Positions 8,868 to 16,999 of a stretch of 64,000 nucleotides of DNA are shown here, piece by piece. The notes under the pieces were generated by a model. The model had not been told where the DNA came from. It was given only the letters and a program-made list of their open reading frames with translations, and did no database searches. The position numbers were made by a program, and so were the translations under genes. Within the stretch, counting starts at the first letter, position 1. Every line of letters begins with the position of its first letter. Source of the DNA: Pacificitalea sp040119125 (GTDB taxonomy: Bacteria > Pseudomonadota > Alphaproteobacteria > Rhodobacterales > Rhodobacteraceae); the NCBI GenBank assembly GCA_040119125.1, contig JBEDTR010000007.1:62001-126000 (forward strand), written 5' to 3'.

Positions 8868-10528
8868 GATATGGCCCCCGTCGCAGCCGGAGCAGAAACG
8901 GAGACAGGCGCGGGCGCGCCGTCGCGGACGAGCTTCCACCAGACCGCATCAAGCAGCGCCTCGAAACTGGCATCGACTATATTGGCGGACACGCCGACGG
9001 TGGACCAGCGCCGGCCCGCGCCATCCTCGCTGTCGATGATGACGCGGGTCACGGCCTCGGTGCCGCCATTGGTGATGCGCACCTTGAAATCCACCAGTTT
9101 CATATCGTCGATATAGGTCTGATAGGGGCCGAGATCCTTGGCCAGCGCCTTGGACAGCGCATTGACGGGGCCACGATCCATGCGGGATGCGTCGGTCGAT
9201 TCCGAGACGGACATGACCCTTTCGCCGCCGACCTTCACCACCACCACGGCCTCTGACAGGCTGACGATCTGGTTGCGCTTGTTGCGGCGGCGCTCGACCG
9301 TGACCTTGTAGCGTTTGACCTCGAAATAATCGGGCAGCAGGCCGAGCGCGCGACGGGCGAGCAATTCAAAACTCGCCTGCGCGGTGTCGTAGCTGTAGCC
9401 CGCATCCTCGCGCAGCTTGATCTCATCAAGGATCGCGGCCAGCCGGGGATCGCCCTTTTCGACGCTCAGGCCCGCCTCCTCCAGACGCCCGCGCAGGTTG
9501 GATTGACCGGCCTGATTGGACATCGGGATGATGCGGGCATTGCCGACGATGCCGGGCTCCACATGTTCATAGGTCGCGGGGTCCTTGAGGATCGCGGAGG
9601 CATGCAGCCCGGCCTTATGCGCGAAGGCGGAGGCGCCGACATAGGGCGCGCTTTTCCGCGGCACCCGGTTCAGCATGTCATCGAGCAGGCGCGAGGCGCG
9701 GGTCAGGCCCTTCAGCCCATCGACGGTAACGCCCGTCTCGAAACGGCTGGCATAGGGTTCTTTCAGCAGCAGCGTGGGAATGAGGGAGATCAGGTTGGCA
9801 TTGCCGCAACGCTCCCCCAATCCGTTCAACGTGCCCTGCACCTGCCGCGCGCCTGCATCGATTGCGGCAAGCGTGTTGGCGATGGCGTTGCCGGTATCGT
9901 CATGGGTGTGGATGCCAAGCCGGTCGCCGGGGATACCGGCGGCGATGACCTCCGCCGTGATGCGCGCGACCTCGGCAGGCAGGGTGCCGCCATTCGTGTC
10001 GCAGAGCACGATCCAGCGCGTGCCCGCATCCCGCGCCGCCAGCAGACAATCGAGCGCATAGCGGGGGTTGGCCTTGTAGCCGTCAAAGAAATGTTCGGCG
10101 TCAAACAGCGCCTCGCGGCCCTGCGCCACGCAATGGGCCAATGAGGCGGCGATGTTTTCGAGGTTTTCGTCCAGCGTGATGCCAAGCGCGGTGGAGACGT
10201 GGAAATCATGGGTCTTGCCCACGAGGCACACCGCCGGAGTATTGGCGTTCAGCACGGCAGCCAGCACATCGTCATTTTCCGCCGAGCGGCCCGCGCGCTT
10301 GGTCATGCCGAAGGCGGTCATGGTGGCGCGGGAGAGCGGCGGGACGGCCTCGAAAAACGCGCTGTCGGTGGGATTGGCGCCGGGCCAGCCGCCTTCGATC
10401 TGGTCGATGCCGAGGTCATCGAGCAGGGTCGCAATGCGCTGTTTTTCGGCCAGTGAAAACTGCACGCCCTGGGTCTGCTGCCCGTCGCGCAGGGTGGTGT
10501 CGAAAAGGTAGAGACGCTCGCGGGTCAT
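8864..10528 (-). CDS. cimA: (R)-citramalate synthase
   Basis: Condenses acetyl-CoA and pyruvate to citramalate, the first step of the threonine-independent route to 2-oxobutyrate and isoleucine. It has 554 residues, the CimA length. The N-terminal TIM barrel starts LFDTTLRDGQQTQGV (metal-binding Asp and catalytic Arg) and includes GIHTHDDTGNA (metal-binding HxH) and GLGERCGNANL. The last 130 residues form the LeuA-type regulatory domain (VKVGGERVMSVSES), the usual site of isoleucine feedback. GQQTQGVQFSL distinguishes it from 2-isopropylmalate synthase. The ATG at 10528 overlaps the cysS stop as ATGA; its own stop overlaps the next GTG. Confidence 0.93.
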   Translation of the reverse strand: MTRERLYLFDTTLRDGQQTQGVQFSLAEKQRIATLLDDLGIDQIEGGWPGANPTDSAFFEAVPPLSRATMTAFGMTKRAGRSAENDDVLAAVLNANTPAVCLVGKTHDFHVSTALGITLDENLENIAASLAHCVAQGREALFDAEHFFDGYKANPRYALDCLLAARDAGTRWIVLCDTNGGTLPAEVARITAEVIAAGIPGDRLGIHTHDDTGNAIANTLAAIDAGARQVQGTLNGLGERCGNANLISLIPTLLLKEPYASRFETGVTVDGLKGLTRASRLLDDMLNRVPRKSAPYVGASAFAHKAGLHASAILKDPATYEHVEPGIVGNARIIPMSNQAGQSNLRGRLEEAGLSVEKGDPRLAAILDEIKLREDAGYSYDTAQASFELLARRALGLLPDYFEVKRYKVTVERRRNKRNQIVSLSEAVVVVKVGGERVMSVSESTDASRMDRGPVNALSKALAKDLGPYQTYIDDMKLVDFKVRITNGGTEAVTRVIIDSEDGAGRRWSTVGVSANIVDASFEALLDAVWWKLVRDGAPAPVSVSAPAATGAIS

Positions 10529-11988
10529 TCCAGCCCCTCCAACTGCGCCGGATCGAAGCCCGGACCCGGCACCAGATCGACGCCCTGTTTGGACATGCGC
10601 ACCTCCACCCCGGCGGCGAGAAGCGCGGTTTTCAGGTGATCGACCTGGCTGAAATCCTTGGACTGCATGGCGGCGTCGCGGGCAGCGGCGAGGCGGGTGG
10701 CGAGGGTGTCGAGGAGCGTCGCCGCGCGGGTGGAACGTATAATACCCAACGTTTTATCATGGTTAGCGGCCGCCTCGACTGCTGCCTCATGGTTCTTGAG
10801 ATCAAACCCAAGCAGGAGCTGCGTAGCGTAGAGGTCCGAGAGCCTCTCGTGGAGTGCTCCACCCGGAAGCCGCTTTTTAAGGTTCTTCCGCTGTAGTTCA
10901 GTAAGCGCTGCATGAGTGTTAAGATCGTTTGCTAGATGTTCCACCACCCATGAGAAGGGCGTTCCCGGTGTGAGTTCAGCCAGTGCCTGTGACCCGTTGG
11001 CACCCAGCGACCGAGCCATCTTGGTTATCGCCATCTCGGCGTCCAATGCCTTCTTTGCGGTCCAATCCATCGGCTTGCGATAATGGGTGGAGAGGAACAC
11101 GAAGCGGATGACCTCGCCCGGCACGCCTTGGTCCAGAAGCTCGCGGACGGTGAAGAAATTGCCAAGGCTTTTGGACATTTTCTTGCCCTCGACCAACAGC
11201 ATTTCGTTATGCATCCAGATCCGGGCGAAATCGCTGCCGGGATTGGCGCAGCAGCTTTGCGCGATCTCGTTTTCATGATGCGGGAACATCAGGTCATTGC
11301 CGCCGCCGTGGATGTCAAAACTGTCGCCCAGCAGCTCCTGCGCCATGGCGGAGCATTCGATATGCCAGCCGGGGCGGCCTCGGCCCCACGGGCTGTCCCA
11401 GCCGGGCTGATCGGGGGCGGAGGGCTTCCACAGCACGAAATCCATCGGGTTGCGTTTATAGGGCGCGACCTCGACCCGGGCGCCGGCGATCATGTCCTCG
11501 ACCGAGCGGCCCGAGAGCTTGCCGTAATTTGCAAAGCTTTCAACCCTGAATAAGACGTGACCGTGCTTCGGATAAGCATGACCGCCCGCGATCAGGGTTT
11601 CGATCATCGCGACCATGGCGGGGATGTAATCGGTCGCGCGGGGCATGGCGTCGGGCTCCAGCGCGCCGATGGCGGCCATGTCGTCCAGATACCATTGGGT
11701 CGTCTCACCGGTGATCTGGGCGATGTCGCGGCCTGTCTCCTCCGCCCGGGCGATGATCTTATCGTCCACATCGGTGAAGTTGCGCACATAGGTCACGGCA
11801 TCGACGCCATAGACGTGGCGTAGCAGGCGGTTGAGCGTGTCGAACACCACCACGGGGCGGGCATTGCCCAGATGCGCGCGGTCATAGACGGTGGGACCGC
11901 AGACATACATCGACACCGCGCCGGGGCGGATGGGGATGAGCGGCTCCTTGCGCTTGCTCGCGGTATTCCAAAGCCTGATCTCGGTCAT
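10525..11988 (-). CDS. cysS: Cysteinyl-tRNA synthetase
   Basis: Class I aminoacyl-tRNA synthetase charging tRNA-Cys, 487 residues. HIGH is represented by YDRAHLGNARP near residue 33 and KMSKS by GKKMSKSLGN near residue 270. Zinc ligands appear at YVCGPTVYD and in the WHIECSAM region. The ATG at 11988 (MTEIRLWNT) matches the family; a longer in-frame start adds only 12 unlikely residues. Odd feature: DNA of about 10735-10990, encoding the C-terminal alpha-helical domain (HLANDLNTHAALTELQRKNL to NHDKTLGIIRS), is clearly more AT-rich than the flanks. It still reads in frame and gives a plausible domain. Confidence 0.95.
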   Translation of the reverse strand: MTEIRLWNTASKRKEPLIPIRPGAVSMYVCGPTVYDRAHLGNARPVVVFDTLNRLLRHVYGVDAVTYVRNFTDVDDKIIARAEETGRDIAQITGETTQWYLDDMAAIGALEPDAMPRATDYIPAMVAMIETLIAGGHAYPKHGHVLFRVESFANYGKLSGRSVEDMIAGARVEVAPYKRNPMDFVLWKPSAPDQPGWDSPWGRGRPGWHIECSAMAQELLGDSFDIHGGGNDLMFPHHENEIAQSCCANPGSDFARIWMHNEMLLVEGKKMSKSLGNFFTVRELLDQGVPGEVIRFVFLSTHYRKPMDWTAKKALDAEMAITKMARSLGANGSQALAELTPGTPFSWVVEHLANDLNTHAALTELQRKNLKKRLPGGALHERLSDLYATQLLLGFDLKNHEAAVEAAANHDKTLGIIRSTRAATLLDTLATRLAAARDAAMQSKDFSQVDHLKTALLAAGVEVRMSKQGVDLVPGPGFDPAQLEGLE

Positions 11989-12024
11989 GTCCGTTCCTCG
12001 CGTGTCGCGCGGCGGGATTAGCAA

Positions 12025-12212
12025 ACTCGATCGGTTTTGGAAACGAAGGAAGCGGCCCGCCTGACGAATGTCAGTCGGTAATGCAGATGCGGATGATGCA
12101 GATGCAGCCGTTCATGGGGCAAGAGCTAGCAGAGCCGTTGCGATTTGGGAAGATGCAAGACGTGGCTCAGAGGCGCGCGGAATGTGACGCGCGCCTGTGC
12201 TGAGCTCCGAAC
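12025..12212. other. Intergenic region between cysS and sspB
   Basis: No gene. It contains a small palindrome CTGAC-GAAT-GTCAG at 12061-12074, a run of ATGCAGATGC-like imperfect repeats at about 12081-12108, and the hairpin at 12171-12196 listed separately. Confidence 0.4.
12171..12196 (-). terminator. Hairpin after sspB
   Basis: Nine-base perfect arms AGGCGCGCG and CGCGCGCCT (12171-12179 and 12188-12196) with an eight-base loop, just past the sspB stop in the direction of transcription. No T-run follows, so termination is likely but not certain. Confidence 0.5.
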
Positions 12213-12680
12213 TTATTTGCGGAAGCTGTCGAGGCTCACGACCTCGGCGTCGCGCTGCTGTTCGGGCTCGGCGTCTTCTTCCATCGGGGCTTCGTCATCG
12301 TCGTCGTAATCATCGTCGTCGTCATCGTGGCTTTCGAAGCGCAGACCGAATTCGACGGACGGATCGACAAAGGTCTGGATCGCGTCATAGGGGATATAGA
12401 GCGGCTCGGCCTGATCGCCGAAATTCAGCGTGACCGAAAACCCGTCATTGGTGACGTCGAGATTGTCGAACCAATGCTGCATCACGACGGTCATTTCCTC
12501 GGGGTAGCGGTCGCGGAGCCAGTCCGCGATGGCCACATCGGGATGCGTCGTGTCGAAGGTGATGAAGAAATGATGTTCCCCGGGCAAAGTGCCACGGGTG
12601 GCGATGTCGGTCAGAACCTCCTGAATGAGGCCCCGCATCGCATTATGCATCAGTTTTCCATAGTCGATCGTTCGGGTCAT
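12213..12680 (-). CDS. sspB: ClpXP adaptor SspB, alphaproteobacterial type
   Basis: Adaptor that tethers ssrA-tagged and other substrates to the ClpXP protease, 155 residues. The N-terminal substrate-binding domain (MTRTIDYGKLMHNAMRGLIQ to VEFGLRF) resembles the Caulobacter SspB-alpha group. A flexible acidic linker (runs of Asp at residues 118-128) follows. The last residues, VVSLDSFRK, form the ClpX-binding XB peptide. The ATG at 12680 begins the conserved domain directly. Single gene with its own downstream hairpin. Confidence 0.9.
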   Translation of the reverse strand: MTRTIDYGKLMHNAMRGLIQEVLTDIATRGTLPGEHHFFITFDTTHPDVAIADWLRDRYPEEMTVVMQHWFDNLDVTNDGFSVTLNFGDQAEPLYIPYDAIQTFVDPSVEFGLRFESHDDDDDDYDDDDEAPMEEDAEPEQQRDAEVVSLDSFRK

Positions 12681-12798
12681 GAGACGCGCCGCTTGCCGTG
12701 AGTGTTGGATTCGAGAAAAGCATAAAAGCCTTTGACGGGGAATGACAGACCTGCGCGGTCGGGGCAAGCGCGGGGTTGGGCGCGCCATCCCTGCCCGT

Positions 12799-13446
12799 TC
12801 AACCCAAGATCTTGCTGATTTCGCGTAGAATCTTGGCACGGATCGCACGCGGGTAGTCGCGATGGCCGCGCGCGGTCACGACAAATCCATCCATCGTGGT
12901 CAGCCGCCAACGGTAATAATTGGTCAAGGACAGCCCCATATGCTCGATCGCGATGCCATTGATGGTGACGCCCGCCCGCTCCGCCGCGCGGCTTGCATGG
13001 GCTGCGGACTTTCCCGCATTGGCGGTGCCGTCGCCGGAGATGTCGATGATCTGACGGGCGCAGGCGGGGCCGTTGCGCAAATAGGCGAGAGCCACATGAA
13101 TAGCGTTTCCCGGCGCGGTGCCCGACCGGGTGAAGGCGCGCGGCAGGCTGCGGGTGCGTGCCGACAGCGCACGGACGGCGGCGGCATCGGTCATCTTTTG
13201 CCACGGCAGGCTCAATGCCTGCGCATCGGGGCCGGACCATTGCAGCACGGCGACGGCGATCTGCCCCTCGACCAGCCGGCCCGCGATTTCCGGGTCGGCA
13301 AAGGCATCGGCCATGCCATCCATCTGAAGCCGGTATTCTTCGGCGTCGATGGAGCTGGACACATCGACCGCAAGCAGCAGCGCGATATCACAGGCTCGCG
13401 CCGGGGACGCAAGGATCGCCATGACTAGAAACACAATGCGCCACAT
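12799..13446 (-). CDS. Secreted DUF1194 / von Willebrand A-like protein
   Basis: A 215-residue protein with a signal peptide (MWRIVFLVMAILASPARA). The rest is a VWA-like domain. It starts CDIALLLAVDVSSSIDAEEY, where DVSSS is the DxSxS metal-ion-dependent adhesion motif. IIDISGDGTANAGKS supplies the further acidic/Gly motif of DUF1194 proteins. Probably periplasmic. Partners are unknown; the family is widespread in Rhodobacteraceae without an assigned role. Transcribed leftward, downstream of the rnj terminator, so it needs its own promoter. Confidence 0.8.
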   Translation of the reverse strand: MWRIVFLVMAILASPARACDIALLLAVDVSSSIDAEEYRLQMDGMADAFADPEIAGRLVEGQIAVAVLQWSGPDAQALSLPWQKMTDAAAVRALSARTRSLPRAFTRSGTAPGNAIHVALAYLRNGPACARQIIDISGDGTANAGKSAAHASRAAERAGVTINGIAIEHMGLSLTNYYRWRLTTMDGFVVTARGHRDYPRAIRAKILREISKILG

Positions 13447-13494
13447 GAACGTCAGTCTGGGCGCTTGGTCACGCGTCTGGCAAGATATTTGACA

Positions 13495-13529
13495 GAAAAA
13501 CGCCCCCGCGCGGGATCCGGGCGGGGGCG
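13495..13529 (-). terminator. Rho-independent terminator of the rnj transcript
   Basis: Nine-base perfect stem CGCCCCCGC (13501-13509) / GCGGGGGCG (13521-13529), with an A-run at 13496-13500 that becomes a U-run on the minus-strand transcript. This is the clearest intrinsic terminator in the window. It closes the leftward nuo-birA-coaX-rnj gene series. Confidence 0.9.
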
Positions 13530-13580
13530 GTTGGTATGGCGAAGGTGGTGGTGGCGGGGCCGCGCACGACCCGCGCCTGA

Positions 13581-15260
13581 TCAGGCCAGTCGGCTGATGA
13601 CCACCGTGACCTCAGGCTTTTTGCCGACCTCCTGCTGGGAGAGGTGGCGCACGGCACGGCGCAGGGCGGTGTCGAGCTTATCATCGTCAAGGATCGTCGA
13701 CCGGTCGGCACGTCCCAGAAACTGCTCGACATCGGCCTCGATCAGATCGACCAGCGGCGCGTTGGAGCGACCGGTTTCCGGCAGACCGACCAGTTCGGCC
13801 CAAGGCTCGCCCAGCGGCGCGTCGTCTTCGTCAAAGAGCACGGTCAGGAACACCTGCCCGTTCAGCGCGGCGCGGATACGGTCGCGCACGACACCGTCCA
13901 GCGCGCCGATCTTGACCGAGCCGTCCAGATAGGTGCGGCCCGTTTCCACGAATTCCGCGACCTTGGGTTTGGGCCCCGTGAGGTCCAGCATGGTGCCGTT
14001 GACGGCGATGGTGCTGGCCATGCCTTTATCCGCAGCGACCTGCGCGTGACGGCGCAGCATGCGGTGTTCGCCATGCATCGGGATCAGGATTTTCGGCTGC
14101 ACGATGTCATGCATCGCTTCCAGATCGGGCCGGTTGGCGTGGCCCGAGACGTGGTAATGGCCGGAGCTGTCGTCGATGACCTCAACGCCTTTTTCGGACA
14201 GGCTGTTGATGATCTGGATCACGCCGCGCTCATTGCCCGGAATGGTTTTCGAGGAGAACAGGAAGCTGTCGCCTTCTTTCAGCTCCAGCCCCAGATATTT
14301 GCCGCGGGCCAGCTGTGCCGACGCCGCGCGGCGTTCGCCCTGAGAGCCGGTGACGATCAGCATCAGGTTTTCGCGCGGGATGTCGCCGGCCTCTTCGGGC
14401 GCGATCACGGACGGGAAGTCCTGCAACACACCGGTTTCGATGGCGACGGAGACCATGCGCTTCATCGCGCGGCCCATCAGACAGACGGAGCGTCCGGCGG
14501 CGATACCGGCCTCGGCCAGCGTTTTCACCCGCGCGACATTCGATGCGAATGTGGTCGCGACGATCATGCCGGGCTGGGATTTCACCAGATCGCGGATGTC
14601 GGGGCCGACCGTCACCTCGGACCGGCCCGCATGGGGCACGCCGATATTGGTGCTGTCACAGGTCATGACATGAACGCCGCCCTTTTCGGTCGCGACGCGC
14701 TTCCACAGATCGGGATCGAAGGGCTCGCCCACGCCGGGCTGGGTGTCGAGCTTGAAATCGCCGGTATGGACAATGCGGCCCGCAGGCGTGTCGATTGTCA
14801 TGCCGGAGCTTTCGGGGATCGAATGGCTGATCGGCACGAAGCTGACGGAGAAGGGACCGGCTTTCACCTGCTGGGGATAGGCACCGACGATGTTGATCGC
14901 CTTCGGATCGGCGCCGTGCTCTTCCATCTTGCGCTGTGCGAGATGGCCGGTGAAGTTGCGGCAATAGACCGGCACGCGCAGGTCATTCCAGAAATGCCCC
15001 AGCGCGCCGATGTGGTCTTCGTGGCCGTGGGTGATGAAGATCGCGTCCAGACGATCCACCCGGTCGATCAGCCACTGCATGTCGGGGAAGATCAGATCCA
15101 CCCCCGGCGTGGTGTCCATGTCGGGGAAGGTCACGCCCAGATCGACAAGGATCAGGCGCTCGCGCCCGGCGGGGCCGTAGCCGTAGACATAGGCGTTCAT
15201 GCCCACCTCCCCGGCCCCGCCCAGAGGAAGATAGATCAGCCTGTCTGCCGCTTTGTTCAT
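13581..15260 (-). CDS. rnj: Ribonuclease J
   Basis: Metallo-beta-lactamase/beta-CASP nuclease with endonuclease and 5-prime exonuclease activity, used in mRNA decay and 23S rRNA maturation in alphaproteobacteria. It has 559 residues, the usual length. The start is ATG 15260 (MNKAADRLIYLPLGGAGEVGMN). Zinc site: FITHGHEDHIGALGH near residue 75, with VHTGDFKLD further on. The beta-CASP domain includes TCDSTN and MLIVTGSQGE. The late HVSGHANRPDLEAM and IPMHGEHRML supply remaining ligands. The C-terminal domain ends VVISRLA. Followed by a strong terminator. coaX, birA and nuoN lie upstream on the same strand. Confidence 0.95.
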   Translation of the reverse strand: MNKAADRLIYLPLGGAGEVGMNAYVYGYGPAGRERLILVDLGVTFPDMDTTPGVDLIFPDMQWLIDRVDRLDAIFITHGHEDHIGALGHFWNDLRVPVYCRNFTGHLAQRKMEEHGADPKAINIVGAYPQQVKAGPFSVSFVPISHSIPESSGMTIDTPAGRIVHTGDFKLDTQPGVGEPFDPDLWKRVATEKGGVHVMTCDSTNIGVPHAGRSEVTVGPDIRDLVKSQPGMIVATTFASNVARVKTLAEAGIAAGRSVCLMGRAMKRMVSVAIETGVLQDFPSVIAPEEAGDIPRENLMLIVTGSQGERRAASAQLARGKYLGLELKEGDSFLFSSKTIPGNERGVIQIINSLSEKGVEVIDDSSGHYHVSGHANRPDLEAMHDIVQPKILIPMHGEHRMLRRHAQVAADKGMASTIAVNGTMLDLTGPKPKVAEFVETGRTYLDGSVKIGALDGVVRDRIRAALNGQVFLTVLFDEDDAPLGEPWAELVGLPETGRSNAPLVDLIEADVEQFLGRADRSTILDDDKLDTALRRAVRHLSQQEVGKKPEVTVVISRLA

Positions 15261-15393
15261 GATGCCCGTTCGTCCTGTTCTTGTTCTTGCGCGTCTTGGG
15301 TGGCGTTGCCCGCGCGGGTCGCCTGCCCCATCGAATTTCAAATGATGCGCGCCATGCTGGCAGAGGACGCGACTGTCGGAAACGAAAACGCCG

Positions 15394-16179
15394 TCATCCC
15401 TGCACCTGACCCGCCGCGCGGTTATAGGCGTGGATGACGGTGAGACCATGCATGGTCAGGTCGTCTTCGATGCGGTCAAATAACACGTCCCCCTGAGAGA
15501 ACAAGGGCGCAAGGCCTCCGGTGCCGATGATTTGCATCGGACGGTCCCGTTCGGCGCGAATCCGATCACATATTCCGCGCACCAGCCCGACATAGCCCCA
15601 GAACACACCCGACTGCATGCAGGCGACCGTATTGGTGCCGATCACGCGCTGCGGTTTCGTCACATCCACATGAGGCAGCGCGGCGGCGGCCTGATGCAGC
15701 GCCTCAAGGCTGAGGTTCACGCCCGGCGCGATCACCCCGCCCACATAGGCGCCGTCATCGTCGACCACATCGAAGGTCGTGGCCGTGCCATAATCCACAA
15801 CGATCAGATTGCCACCGTGGCGGTCATAGGCCCCGGCGGTGTTGACCAGCCGGTCGGGCCCGACCTGCGTGCCTACATCGACGCGCGGAATATGCGGCAG
15901 CGCGCAATCCTCGCGGCCCACGACCAAGGGCCGGGTGTTGAAATAGCGGTCGGCGAAAACCCGCAGGTTGAACACGACCCGTGGCACGGTGGATGAGATG
16001 ATCACCGCATCGATGGTCACATCCAGCCCGCGATGGGCCATGAGCGCGCTATACCAGACGTAATATTGATCCGCCGTGCGCTGATGTTCGGTGGCCGTGC
16101 GGAACGTGGTCAGGAACGCGGTCCCGTCCCAGATCGCGAAAACGGTGTTGGTGTTGCCGCAGTCGATACAGAGCAGCAT
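15394..16179 (-). CDS. coaX: Type III pantothenate kinase
   Basis: Phosphorylates pantothenate in the first step of coenzyme A synthesis; 261 residues. The ASKHA fold is shown by the N-terminal phosphate-binding MLLCIDCGNTNTVFAIWDG, the Asp-containing VGPDRLVNTAGAYD and LIVVDYGTATTFDVV, and GVIAPGVNLSLEAL. The C-terminal IIGTGGLAPLF is the adenosine motif. Type III enzymes are not inhibited by CoA. It sits 24 bases from birA and 133 bases from rnj on the same strand, the common order in this family. No gene is evident in the 133-base gap. Confidence 0.95.
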   Translation of the reverse strand: MLLCIDCGNTNTVFAIWDGTAFLTTFRTATEHQRTADQYYVWYSALMAHRGLDVTIDAVIISSTVPRVVFNLRVFADRYFNTRPLVVGREDCALPHIPRVDVGTQVGPDRLVNTAGAYDRHGGNLIVVDYGTATTFDVVDDDGAYVGGVIAPGVNLSLEALHQAAAALPHVDVTKPQRVIGTNTVACMQSGVFWGYVGLVRGICDRIRAERDRPMQIIGTGGLAPLFSQGDVLFDRIEDDLTMHGLTVIHAYNRAAGQVQG

Positions 16180-16203
16180 GCTGCGCCCTCCCAGATCGCG
16201 TGG

Positions 16204-16974
16204 TCAGAAGAAAATCTCGGCCGCCGTGATCCGCCGCACCCCGTGGGAGCCGCGCAGCACCAGCTGGCCGGTCTCGTCAATGGTCTCGAACGTGCCCGTG
16301 ACGGTTTCGGAGCCCATGCGCGCGGTCACCGGCTCCCCCAGCCGGGCGGCGCGGTCGAGCCATGCGGCGCGCAAAGGGGCAAAGCCGTAGCTGGCGAATT
16401 GGCTTTCCAGCCGGGCAAAGGCAGGCGCGAGGATGTCGAGGAAATCCTCCGGGTCGATGGATGTGCCGGTTTCCGACAAAAGCGACACAGGCCGCAGCGC
16501 GCCCGGCTCCACCTGCCCCGGATCGGGCGCGGTGGCGAGGTTTACCCCGATGCCGATGGCAAGCCCGGCCTGCGGGGCGCTGGCGGGCCCGTGTTGCAGG
16601 CTTTCCAGCAGGATGCCCGCGACCTTACCGCCGTTCAGCAGCACGTCATTGGGCCATTTCAGCGCGAAGGAGCCGGGCCGTCCGGTGGCGGTGACAAACG
16701 CCTCATGGAGGGCCAGCGCCGCGGTGAAGGAGCGCAGCGCCGCCTGCCCCGGCGCTCCGGGATTGCGCAGCACCAGCGTCGCCGCGAAATTGCCCACCGG
16801 ATTGGCCCATGGCCGCCCGCGCCGACCGCGCGCGGCGGTCTGCATCCGGGCCATGATCCATGTGGGGCCGGACAGTTCCGCAATGCGCCGGGCGGCTTCG
16901 GCATTGGTGCTGTCGGTCTCATGCAAAATGACCCGACCATACCGGTCGGGCCATTTCATCTGTGTGTCGCTCAT
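16204..16974 (-). CDS. birA: Biotin--[acetyl-CoA-carboxylase] ligase
   Basis: Attaches biotin to the biotin carboxyl carrier protein; 256 residues from ATG 16974 (MSDTQMKWPDRYG). A TTG at 16995 would add seven residues but looks less likely. The short form lacks the N-terminal repressor helix-turn-helix, so it is an enzyme only. The catalytic adenylate-binding loop is ARGRRGRPW near residue 48; KWPNDVLLNGGKVAGIL supplies the biotin/ATP lysine region. The C-terminal SH3-like domain (VTARMGSETVTGTFETID) is complete. It begins about 26 bases after the nuoN stop and is probably read from the nuo transcript. Confidence 0.92.
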   Translation of the reverse strand: MSDTQMKWPDRYGRVILHETDSTNAEAARRIAELSGPTWIMARMQTAARGRRGRPWANPVGNFAATLVLRNPGAPGQAALRSFTAALALHEAFVTATGRPGSFALKWPNDVLLNGGKVAGILLESLQHGPASAPQAGLAIGIGVNLATAPDPGQVEPGALRPVSLLSETGTSIDPEDFLDILAPAFARLESQFASYGFAPLRAAWLDRAARLGEPVTARMGSETVTGTFETIDETGQLVLRGSHGVRRITAAEIFF

Positions 16975-16999
16975 CTGTGCGTCGGACGGGGCCAAGGCG

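Noticed and set aside
10735..10990. Insertion element inside cysS
   Set aside because: The AT-rich patch keeps the cysS frame, encodes a plausible helical domain and has no terminal repeats, so it is not an inserted element.
12081..12108. Short ATGCAGATGC-like repeats, considered as a minisatellite or CRISPR remnant
   Set aside because: Only a few imperfect copies with no regular spacers; likely simple sequence.
13644..15437. Long open frame antisense to rnj
   Set aside because: rnj on the other strand has every catalytic motif; the antisense translation has none.
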